This document shows positions 7,558 to 16,278 of a stretch of DNA of 64,000 bases, piece after piece. The notes under the pieces were generated by a model. The model ran no database searches, was not told the origin of the DNA, and was given only the letters and a program-made list of their open reading frames with translations. The translations under genes and the position numbers were made by a program. The stretch's first letter is position 1, and each line of letters begins with the position of its first letter. This stretch comes from Betaproteobacteria bacterium HGW-Betaproteobacteria-4 (lineage in GTDB: Bacteria; Pseudomonadota; Gammaproteobacteria; Burkholderiales; Rhodocyclaceae), in the NCBI GenBank assembly GCA_002840785.1, contig PHCH01000041.1, positions 1-64,000 on the forward strand, in the 5' to 3' direction.

Positions 7558-10039
7558 TCAGTTCGCCTCGCCAATCCGCTTGGCAATATGCGCCAATGCC
7601 TCTTCAACCTGGTCGATCAGGATCAGGCAGAGGTCGCCCGGTTGCAGGCGGGCGAGGGCGGTGTCGATGGCGATGAACTCGCCGGTGATGGCGTCGATCT
7701 GCTTGGTGCGGCGGGCGTTGGTCAGGCCTTGGCGGAGCAGGGCGATGACTTCGCCGTCTTCACGGCCGCGCTGGCAGGCGTCCTGGTAAAGAATGACGTC
7801 GTCGAAGGCGTCGCCGAGGATTTCGGTTTGCTGGCGGATGTCGTCGTCGCGGCGGTCGCCGGCGCCGCTGATCACCACCGAGCGGCGCACGGCGGGCATG
7901 TTGTCGATGGCGCCGACGAGGGCCAGGATGGCGTCGGGGTTGTGGCCGTAGTCGGCGATCAGCGTGGCGCCCTTGTAGTCGAAGACGTTGAAGCGGCCGG
8001 GGGCCGTCGCCGCATCGCTGACGAAATTGGCCAGGGCGCGCTCGATGACTTCCCAAGGATAGCCAAGTGCCCAGCCGGTGGCGATGGCGGCCATGGCGTT
8101 GTCGACCTGGAAGCCGATGCTGCCGTTGCGGGTGAGCGGGATGTTGGCCAGCGGGATGGCGGTGCGTGGCGAGCACCGGGTTCATGCGGTCGCGGGCGAA
8201 GAAGATGACGTCGCCGTGGCAGTGGTGGGCCATCGCGGCAACCACCGGGTCGGCGGCGTTGAGCACGGCCGTGCCGGTTGGCGCGACGTTTTCGACGATG
8301 ACGCGCTTGACCACGGCCAGTTCGTCGACCGTCGTGATGTAGTTGAGGCCGAGGTGGTCGCCGAGGCCGATGTTGGTGATGACGGCAACGTCGCACATGT
8401 CGAAGCCGAGGCCTTCGCGCAGCACGCCGCCGCGCGCCGTTTCGAAGACGGCGGCGTCGACGTCCGGGTGCATGAGCACATTGCGGGCGCTGCGCGGGCC
8501 GGAGCAGTCGCCGGTGTCGATGCGGCGGCCTTCGATGTAGATGCCGTCGGTGCTGGTCATCCCGACACGCAGGCCGTTGGCCTCGAAAATGCGGCCGATC
8601 AGCCGGCTGGTTGTCGTCTTGCCGTTGGTGCCGGCGATGGCGACGACGGGGATGCGGGCGTTGTCGGGTTTGCCGTCGGGGCCGTCGGGGAACATCATGC
8701 CGACGATGGCTTCGCCGACGGCGCGGCCCTTGCCGAAGGATGGGTCAAGGTGCATGCGCAGGCCGGGGGCGGCATTGACTTCGACGATGCCGCCGCCCTG
8801 TTCTTCGAGCGGCTTGTACATGGTGTCGCAGACCACGTCGATGCCGGCGATGTCGAGGCCGACGGTTTGCGCGGCAGCGACGGCAGCGGCGGCCAGTTCG
8901 GGGTGCACGTCGTCGGTGACATCGGTGGCCGTGCCGCCGGTGGACAGGTTGGCGTTGTTGCGCAGCACGACGCGAACGCCGCGGCCGGGTACGGTGTCGG
9001 CGGTCAAGCCTTGTTCTTCAAGGCGGGCGAGGGCGATTTCGTCGAAACGGATCTTGGTCAGCGAGGTGGCGTGACCGTCGGAGCGGCGCGGGTCGCTGTT
9101 GACGATGTCGACCAGTTCGCGGACGGTATGCGTGCCGTCGCCGATGACCAGCGGCGGGTCGCGCCGGGCGGCGGCGATCAGCTTGTCGCCGATGACCAGC
9201 AGGCGCCAGTCGTGGCCGGAGATGGCGACGCGGTAGGCGCGACGGACCTGCTCCTCGCTGGTCAGATTGACCGAAATGCCCTTGCCCTGATTGCCGTCCT
9301 GCGGCTTGACGACGACCGGCAGGCCGATTTCCTGAGCCGCCGCCCAGGCATCGTCCTCGTCGTCGACCGGGCGGCCGATGGGCACGGCGACACCGGAGGC
9401 GTGCAGCAGCTTCTTGGTCAGTTCCTTGTCCTGGGCGATGGCTTCGCCGATGGCGCTGGTCAGGCTGGTTTCCGCGGCCTGGATGCGCTTCTGCCTGCTG
9501 CCCCAGCCAAACTGGACGAGGCTGCCCTGCGTCAGGCGGCGGATCGGGATGCCGCGGGCCAGCGCCGCCGAGACGATGGCGCCGGTCGATGGGCCAAGGC
9601 GGATGTCTTCGTCGAGGTCGCGCATTTCCTTGAGAACCGCGTCGAGATCAAACGGCGTGTCGTTGAGGGCGGCGAGGCACAGTTGCTCGGCGCGCTCGAA
9701 GGCAAGGCGGCCGACATCTTCCTCGGTGTATTCGACGACGACCTGATAGACGCCCTGGTCAACCGTCTGCGCCGTGCGGCTGAAAGTGACCGGGCAACCG
9801 GCCTGGGCCTGCAGGCCGAGGGCGGCGAATTCCAGAGCGTGGGCCATCGACACGGTGTCGAGATGGTCGGAGGGAATGAGATCGCCGAGCTCCGGGAAGC
9901 GCTCGCGCAGGCGGGCTTCGAAATTGGGCAGATTGGCGATAGCGACTTCGCCACCTTCGCAGGTGACGATGGCCTGAATGGCGGTGTGCCGGCTCCACAG
10001 GTTGGGGCCGCGCAGGGCACGAATGCGGGAAACGTCCAT
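7558..10039 (-). pseudogene. cphA: Cyanophycin synthetase, second copy (frame broken near 8165)
   Basis: This ATP-grasp/Mur-ligase enzyme polymerises Asp and Arg into cyanophycin, a nitrogen reserve. From ATG 10039 (MDVSRIRALRGPNLWSRHTA) the frame runs through the ATP-grasp domain (VVVKPQDGNQGKGISVNL) and an intact Mur-type P-loop (AGTNGKTTTSRLIG). After FFARDRMNPVLATHR it shifts frame. The correct C-terminus continues in another frame from about 8165 (AIPLANIPLTRNGSIGF to 7558). Compared with copy 1 about 23 codons plus a frameshift are missing at the join. No ribosome-binding site precedes the ATG. The break may be real or an assembly deletion. Confidence 0.8.
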
Positions 10040-12124
10040 GACGCTTTGTTGGGGTCGGTCAGGTCGAGACCGAAGGTCTTGAGACCGGTCGTCATCACTT
10101 CCTTGCTCAGGCCCATGGCCCAGCCGGCGGCAATGGCGGCGAGCACGTTGGCGATGTGCGTCGGCTGCCTGGCCTTGCCGATGTACGGCGCGTCAACCAG
10201 CCGGCTCAGCCGCGTTTCGTCGGCGCCCGAGCGCAGTACGACGCGCTTGTCGGAAACGGTGACGCCGCGCTTGCCGGCGGCCAGGTGAGCGAGCAGTGTC
10301 GGGTTGGCCGGATCGACGGCAAAGAAGATCACCTCGCCATCGCACAGCTCGGCGAAATCGGCGACCAGTTCGTCCTCGGCGTTGAGCACGGCGTGGCCGC
10401 TGGGCAGCACGACATCGACCTGCGTCCGGTAGATCGAGCGCGGCGTCGTGTAGTACTCGCCGCCGGTCGGCTGGGTATCCCAGCGCGACAGGTCTTCGTC
10501 TTCGGCGACGATGTTGGTGACGATGCCGACCGAGCAGCGGTCGTAGGCCAGGCCTTCGCCGAGGATGACCCGGGCGCCGTTTTCGATGACGGCAGCCTGA
10601 ACCGAGCGGTTCATGAGCAGGCGGCGACCGCCTTCCCAGTTGGCGGCGTCGGTTTTCTGGACATGGCGGCGATCAAGATAAATGCCGTCCGTGCAGGCCA
10701 GGCCGGAATGCTGGCCGGAGAGATGGATGAGGTGGGCGACCATCTTGGCGACGGTGTTGCGGCCGTGGGTGCCGGTGACGCCGACCAGCGGCACGCGGCC
10801 GCTGGCGTCCTTGGCGAACAGGTTGTCGACGATGGCCTGGCCGACCGGGCGCGGCTTGCCGATGCCCGGCTTGATGTGCATGAGCAGGCTGGGGCCGGCG
10901 TTGACTTCGACGATGGCGCCGCCCTGTTCGGCCAGCGGCTTCGAGATTGGCGTTGCGCTGGATGAGCACTTCGCGGTCCTTGGCCGGGACGCTGTCGCCG
11001 GTCAGGCCCTGGCGTTCGAGTTCGATTTTGGCGGCGGTGTCGATCTTGATGATCGACAGCGGGTGCAGTTCGGTCGTGCCACGGCGCGGGTCGATGTTGA
11101 CCTGGCTGTCGATCAGCTCGAGCACGGTCGATTTGCCGTCGCCGGTCACGGTGATGAGGTCGCTGCGGTTGGCTGCGACGAGCTTGCCGCCGACCACCAG
11201 CAGGCGATGTTCGATGCCCTGGATGGAACGCTCGACGAGGACGCCGGAGCCTTCCTCGACGGCGATGGCGTAAGCCTTGGCTACTTCTTCCCGGGTCATC
11301 AGGTCGATGAACACGCCACGGCCATGGTTGCCGTCGGTCGGCTTGACGACGACCGGCAGGCCGATGTCTTCGGCCGCATCCCAGGCGTCGTCGGCGCTGT
11401 CGACTTCACGGCCTTCCGGCACCGGAACGCCGACCGAGGAGATCAGCTCCTTGGTCAAATCCTTGTCGCGCGAGATGGTTTCGGCGATGGCGCTGGTCTG
11501 GTCGGTTTCGGCCGTCCAGATGCGGCGCATGGCGGCGCCGTAGCCGAGCTGGACGAGGTTGCCGTCGTCGAGCAGGCGGATGTGCGGAATGCCGCGCTTT
11601 TCGCCGGCCAGGACGATGGCAGCGGTCGATGGGCCGAGGTATTTGCGGTCGACCTTGCGCCGCAGCAGGCGGACGGCTTCGTCGAGATCGTAGGGCTGGT
11701 CGGCGATGGCGGCGAGCAGTAGTTCGCGGCCGATGTCGAGCGACATCCGCGTGACTTCTTCGTGGAAGTTGGAGACGACCAGTTTGTAGACGCCGCGCGT
11801 CGTGGTTTCGCGGGTGCGGCCGAAACCGTCGGGCAGGCCGGCCAGGGTCATCAGTTCGAGGACGATGTGTTCGAGGATGTGGCCGGCCCAGGTGCCTTCC
11901 TCGAGCCGGCGCAGGAAACCGCCACGTTCGTCGTAGCTGCAGCGATGTTCGACGAGGCCCGGCAGCCAGGCGCTGAGGCGCTCGTAAAGGCCGGGGATCT
12001 TGCTGGAGGGGAAATCTTCGAGTTCGCCGATGTCGATCCAGGTCTCGATGACCGGGGGGTAGGTCCAGATATTGGGGCCACGCAGTGAAATCGTGTCCCG
12101 GAAAACGATGTCCTTGTTCTTCAT
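10040..12124 (-). pseudogene. cphA: Cyanophycin synthetase, first copy (frame broken near 10935; no own stop)
   Basis: ATG 12124 gives the CphA N-terminal domain (FRDTISLRGPNIWTYPPV) and ATP-grasp domain (VVVKPTDGNHGRGVFIDL). The frame is lost after LIQRNANL at about 10940 and resumes in another frame at KPLAEQGG, then LLMHIKPGIGKPRPVGQ. Relative to copy 2 about 43 codons are missing, not a multiple of three bases. The Mur-type P-loop reads GTHGRNTVAK rather than GTNGKT, so this copy may lack the second ligase activity even if repaired. The homologous part ends around LDLTDPNKA without a stop, running on into cphA2 in another frame to 9532. Two synthetases in tandem are typical of betaproteobacteria. 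Confidence 0.8.
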
Positions 12125-12242
12125 GCTCTTGGCTGTGGCTCCGTTGGCCTGCGGTGATGAGTTTTCGAGTGCAGCATTATTAACGCTTTATTCCGCTTGT
12201 GGCTGACCGCCGTCTAAAAATGTCACGCTCCCGGACAAAGCG

Positions 12243-12713
12243 TTACAGGAAGCGGTCGAGGAGCTTGCGGCTGTGCTTGTCGAGACGGCTCAGGTCGCGG
12301 ATCAGGAACTGGATGCCATGGGCGTCGGCGATGAGCAGGCGGGTCTGGCTCAGGCGGCGGATGTCTTCTTCGCCCTTGAGGATCAGCTCGGCCGGTCCGC
12401 GATTGGTGGCGAGCTGCCAGGTGCTCGGGCAGGCGAAGCTGGAGACGGCTTCGATGCGCTCGATCTCCGGCACGAATTCGCGGCTGGCCAGCTCGCTTTC
12501 GATGAGTTGGCTGATGGCCGGCGGCAGGTCGGCGAGGCGGTCGATCCAGGCGACTTCATGGCCTTCGGCATTGACCAGCGACAGCCCTTCGTCGGGGGCG
12601 CCGATGGGGAAGGCGCGGACCGGCGTGATGCCTTGATGGACGATTCCATTTTCGGCCGTTAATACCAGTTGACCGTAGGAATCGCGCTGCAATTGGAAAT
12701 TGGCGTTCGACAT
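12243..12713 (-). CDS. Cyanophycin-associated DUF1854 protein
   Basis: The 156-residue soluble protein belongs to DUF1854 (FQLQRDSYGQLVLTAENG, then VRAFPIGAPDEGLSLV and GHEVAWIDRLADLP). This family occurs beside cyanophycin synthetases and the ABC exporter found upstream; its biochemical role is unknown. ATG 12713 lies 4 bp after the ABC gene stop, so the two are coupled, and cphA1 follows 119 bp downstream. The N-terminal segment SYGQLVLTAENG is encoded across a copy of the dispersed motif (12643-12680). Confidence 0.85.
   Translation of the reverse strand: MSNANFQLQRDSYGQLVLTAENGIVHQGITPVRAFPIGAPDEGLSLVNAEGHEVAWIDRLADLPPAISQLIESELASREFVPEIERIEAVSSFACPSTWQLATNRGPAELILKGEEDIRRLSQTRLLIADAHGIQFLIRDLSRLDKHSRKLLDRFL
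12643..12680 (-). repeat. Dispersed 38-bp motif, copy 3 (inside DUF1854 gene)
   Basis: Diverged copy in reverse orientation: TCCTACGGTCAACTGG core, then A/T-rich, a CGGCCGAAAA segment and a GGAAT end. It lies in coding sequence on the gene's own strand. Confidence 0.7.
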
Positions 12714-12717
12714 GGGA

Positions 12718-15012
12718 TTATTCCGTATGAGTTTTGGGGAGGCTGGTCGAGCGCGGCAGTTCCGGCTCGGTATCGACATTGCGGGCCTGCGCCATGTAGA
12801 GCTTGAAGTAATGGCCTTCGACGGCCATCAGCTCATCGTGATTGCCGACTTCGACAATGCGGCCGCGATCCATGACGACCAGCCGGTCGGCCTTGCGCAG
12901 CGTGCTCAGGCGGTGGGCGATGGCGATGGTGGTGCGGCCCTTGACGAGGTTGTCGAGCGCCTTCTGGATTTCCTTCTCGGTCTCGGTGTCGACCGCCGAA
13001 GTCGCTTCGTCGAGGATCAGGATGCGCGGGTCGATGAGCAGGGCACGCGCGATCGAGATGCGCTGGCGTTCGCCGCCGGACAGGCCCTGGCCGCGTTCGC
13101 CGACCAGCGAGTCGTAGCCGTGCGGCAGGCGCAGGATGAACTCGTGAGCGTGGGCGGCGCGGGCGGCGGCGATGATTTCCTGGCGCGTCGCGCCCGGCTT
13201 GCCGTAGGCGATGTTGTCGGCGATGGTGCCGAAGAACAGGAAGGGTTCCTGCAGGACAAGGCCGATGTGTTGGCGGAACTCGGCGACCGGCACGGAGCGG
13301 ACATCGACGCCGTCAATCAGCACCTGGCCTTCGGAAACGTCGTAGAAGCGACAGATCAGGTTGACCAGCGTCGATTTGCCGGAGCCGGAATGGCCGACCA
13401 GGCCGATCATTTCGCCGGGCTGGATGACCAGATCGACGTCGCGGGTGACCGAGCGCGTGCCGTAGCGGAAGCTGGCTTTCTTGAGTTCGAGCTGGCCGGT
13501 GACCTTGGACAGATGCACCGGGTTGGTCGGCTCGGGCACGCTCGAGACATGGTCGAGGATATCGAAAATCCGCTTGGTGCTCGACGCGGCGCGCTGGGTG
13601 GCCGAGACGATGCGGCTCATCGAATCGAGGCGGGTGTAGAAGCGGCCGATGTAGGCGAGGAAGGCGGTGAGCACGCCGACGGTCGATTCGCCCTTGGAAA
13701 TCTGCCAGATGCCGAAGACCCAGACGACGAGCAGGCCGACTTCGGTGAGCAGCGTCACCGTCGGGGTGAACAGCGACCAGGTCTTGTTGAGCTTGTCGTT
13801 CATCTGCAGGTTGTGCTCGTTGGCGGCGCGGAAACGCTCGCCTTCGCGCTTTTCCTGGGCAAAGGCCTTGACGACGCGGATGCCGGGGATGGTGTCGGCC
13901 AGCACGTTGGTCACTTCGGCCCAGACGCGGTCGATTTTCTCGAAGCCGGTGCGCAGCTTTTCGCGGACGAAATGGATCAGCCAGCCGATGATCGGCAGCG
14001 GCAGCAGGGTGACGAGCGCCAGCCACGGGTTGATGCTGAACAGGATGACGGCGGTCATCGTGATCATCAGCACGTCGGTGGCGAAGTTGAGCAGGTCGAG
14101 CGACAGGAAGATGTTGATGCGGTCGGTTTCGTTGCCGATGCGGGCCATGAGGTCGCCGGTGCGTTTGCCGCCGAAATATTCGAGCGAGAGGCCGAGCAGG
14201 TGGTCGTAGGTTTGTGTGCGCAGGTCGCGGCCCATGCGCTCGGAGACCAGCGACAGGATGTAGGTGCGGATCCAGCCCAGGCCCCAGGCCAGCACGGCGG
14301 CGCCAAACAGGCCGCCGAGATACATGCCGACCAGCGGCCAGTCGATGGGCTTGCCGTTCTGGAAGGGGATCAGCACCTCGTCCATGAGCGGCATGGTCAG
14401 GTAGGGCGGGACGAGCTGGGCGGCGGTCGAGGCCAGGGTCAGGGCGAAGCCGATGAACAATTGCCAGCGATAGGGCCGGGCGAAACGCCACAGGCGGAAC
14501 AGCGTCCACGTCGAGGGCGCGACCGCGGCTTCGCGGTTGCAGGCCGGGCACTCGTCTTCACCGGGCGGCAGCGGAGCCTTGCATTTTGGGCAGGAATCGT
14601 CGGTTGACCGTAGCACTGGCTGGCCGCTGACCAGGCTGTCGCGGTGCAGGTCGAATTCGGTGATGACGCGCAGGGCGGCGAGATTTCGCGCCAGGGTGTA
14701 GCGCCAGGTGGCGAGCCGGCCGTTTTCGTCGACCAGTTCGAGCGCACCGACGCCGGCGTGATCGTGGTGATTGAGCGTCAGGCCGCCGCGTAGCGGCCAT
14801 TCCTGCCAACGGGTGTCGCCGGGGGCGCAGGCGAGAAAACGGCGGTCGGTGACGATGACGAGGCCGGCGGCGAATTGCAGGCGGTTGTCGAGGTCGATTT
14901 CAAGCCAGGCCTGGGGCTTCTCGCCAGCCGCCAGTTTGGCGTCTACATCGGCCGCCCAGCGGCCGGGAAGCGACGGCTCGTTGCCGACCATATTCAGTGC
15001 GTTCAGGTTCAT
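12718..15012 (-). CDS. Cyanophycin-associated ABC transporter (fused permease-ATPase with zinc ribbon)
   Basis: This 764-residue half-transporter has an extra N-terminal part. Residues 1-135 form a DUF1854-like beta-rich region (GLVIVTDRRFLACAP). A zinc ribbon follows at about 139-157 (CPKCKAPLPPGEDECPAC). Then come six transmembrane helices (about 175-450) and an ATPase with Walker A GHSGSGKSTLV (near 540), signature LSGGERQRISIARALL and Walker B ILILDEATSAVD. The start at 15012 (MNLNALNMVGNE) is chosen over a long open extension to 16047 that overlaps nirJ on the other strand. It heads the cph operon. Its substrate is unknown; members of this family accompany cyanophycin synthetases. Confidence 0.85.
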   Translation of the reverse strand: MNLNALNMVGNEPSLPGRWAADVDAKLAAGEKPQAWLEIDLDNRLQFAAGLVIVTDRRFLACAPGDTRWQEWPLRGGLTLNHHDHAGVGALELVDENGRLATWRYTLARNLAALRVITEFDLHRDSLVSGQPVLRSTDDSCPKCKAPLPPGEDECPACNREAAVAPSTWTLFRLWRFARPYRWQLFIGFALTLASTAAQLVPPYLTMPLMDEVLIPFQNGKPIDWPLVGMYLGGLFGAAVLAWGLGWIRTYILSLVSERMGRDLRTQTYDHLLGLSLEYFGGKRTGDLMARIGNETDRINIFLSLDLLNFATDVLMITMTAVILFSINPWLALVTLLPLPIIGWLIHFVREKLRTGFEKIDRVWAEVTNVLADTIPGIRVVKAFAQEKREGERFRAANEHNLQMNDKLNKTWSLFTPTVTLLTEVGLLVVWVFGIWQISKGESTVGVLTAFLAYIGRFYTRLDSMSRIVSATQRAASSTKRIFDILDHVSSVPEPTNPVHLSKVTGQLELKKASFRYGTRSVTRDVDLVIQPGEMIGLVGHSGSGKSTLVNLICRFYDVSEGQVLIDGVDVRSVPVAEFRQHIGLVLQEPFLFFGTIADNIAYGKPGATRQEIIAAARAAHAHEFILRLPHGYDSLVGERGQGLSGGERQRISIARALLIDPRILILDEATSAVDTETEKEIQKALDNLVKGRTTIAIAHRLSTLRKADRLVVMDRGRIVEVGNHDELMAVEGHYFKLYMAQARNVDTEPELPRSTSLPKTHTE
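14578..14615 (-). repeat. Dispersed 38-bp motif, copy 4 (inside ABC transporter gene)
   Basis: Diverged copy in reverse orientation. It keeps the core TGCTACGGTCAACCG and a CCAAAATGCAA end but loses the first A-tract. It encodes the linker VLRSTDDSCPK just before and into the zinc ribbon. Confidence 0.7.
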
Positions 15013-15069
15013 TGATGGAGTATACAGCAGGGTCGGGAGTGCCCATCTAACGTCCCAATATTCCGGCGG

Positions 15070-15083
15070 TTGACGCGTATCAA
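15070..15083 (+). promoter_or_regulatory. FNR/DNR-type operator upstream of nirJ
   Basis: TTGACGCGTATCAA differs from the FNR/DNR consensus TTGAT-N4-ATCAA at one position and is centred about 62 bp before the nirJ ATG. It fits anaerobic or NO-dependent activation of nirJ-nirN from their own promoter. It lies in the 126-bp gap shared with the divergent cph operon. Confidence 0.6.
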
Positions 15084-15138
15084 GGAATGGGGCGACGGGC
15101 TGCCGTTGAATGGCCGAAAGCCAAGAACAAGGAAATTC

Positions 15139-16278
15139 ATGTTTCGCATCTCCCAGTACATGCAGGAAATTGCCGCGCCGACACCGCTCGCGCCGAAACG
15201 CAATCCGCCCGGCCCGGTGGTGATCTGGAACCTGATCCGGCGCTGCAACCTGACCTGCAAGCATTGCTATTCGATTTCGGCCGACACGAATTTCCCCGGC
15301 GAGTTGAGCGCCGAGCAGGTTTACGCGGTGATGGACGACCTTCGGGGCTTCAAGGTGCCGGTGCTCATCCTGTCCGGCGGCGAACCGCTGCTGCGGCCGG
15401 ATATCTACGACATCGCCAAGCGGGCCAAGGCCAAGGGCTTCTACGTCGGGTTGTCGTCGAACGGTACGCTGATCGACGAGAACAACATCGCCAGGATCGC
15501 CGAGTGCGATTTCAATTACGTCGGCGTTTCGCTCGACGGCCTGGGTGCCACGCACGACAAGTTTCGCCGCATGGAGGGGGCGTTCGAGGCTTCCCTGAAA
15601 GGCATCCGGCTGTGCCGCGACCTGGGGCTGAAAATCGGTGTGCGCTTCACGATGACGCAGGACAACGCCCACGACCTGCCGGGCCTGCTCAAGCTGGTTG
15701 AGGACGAGGCCATCGACCGCTTCTATTTCTCCCACCTCAATTACGCCGGGCGCGGTAACAAAAATCGCAAGGACGACGCGCAATACCAGCTGACCCGGCA
15801 GGCCATGGACCTGCTCTTCGATACCTGCTGGGAGTACCAGCAGCGCGGCCTGAACAAGGAATTCACGACCGGCAACAACGATGCCGACGGCGTCTATTTC
15901 CTGCATTGGGTGCGCCGGCGTTTCCCGGACAGCGCGGCCCATGTCGAGGCCAAGCTGCGCCAGTGGGGCGGCAACTCGTCGGGCGTCAATGTCGCCAACA
16001 TCGACAACCTCGGTAACGTGCATCCGGACACCATGTGGTGGCATCACAACCTGGGCAACGTGAAGGATCGGCCGTTCTCGCAGATCTGGCCGGATACCTC
16101 CGATGCACTGATGGCCGGCTTGAAACAGCAGCCGCGGGCGGTCAAGGGGCGCTGCGGGGCGTGCGCTTTCCTCGGCATCTGCAACGGCAATACCCGCGTT
16201 CGCGCCCAGCAGATGACTGGCGACGCCTGGGCCGAAGACCCGGGTTGCTACCTTTCCGACGAGGAAATCGGGCTATGA
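15139..16278 (+). CDS. nirJ: NirJ, radical SAM haem d1 biosynthesis protein
   Basis: The 379-residue radical SAM/SPASM enzyme removes two propionate side chains of didecarboxysirohaem in haem d1 synthesis. The SAM cluster motif is CNLTCKHCYS, near residues 36-45, followed by ILSGGEPLLRPDIYDIA. A C-terminal Cys set (GRCGACAFLGICNGNTR and DPGCYLSDEE) should bind a second iron-sulphur cluster. ATG 15139 has AAGGAA upstream. The frame is open to 15070, but that extension covers the operator. Its TGA overlaps the nirN start (ATGA). Confidence 0.93.
   Translation: MFRISQYMQEIAAPTPLAPKRNPPGPVVIWNLIRRCNLTCKHCYSISADTNFPGELSAEQVYAVMDDLRGFKVPVLILSGGEPLLRPDIYDIAKRAKAKGFYVGLSSNGTLIDENNIARIAECDFNYVGVSLDGLGATHDKFRRMEGAFEASLKGIRLCRDLGLKIGVRFTMTQDNAHDLPGLLKLVEDEAIDRFYFSHLNYAGRGNKNRKDDAQYQLTRQAMDLLFDTCWEYQQRGLNKEFTTGNNDADGVYFLHWVRRRFPDSAAHVEAKLRQWGGNSSGVNVANIDNLGNVHPDTMWWHHNLGNVKDRPFSQIWPDTSDALMAGLKQQPRAVKGRCGACAFLGICNGNTRVRAQQMTGDAWAEDPGCYLSDEEIGL

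Noticed and set aside
15013..16047. N-terminal extension of the cph ABC transporter to 16047
   Set aside because: It would lie antisense to nirJ; the family-like protein starts at 15012.
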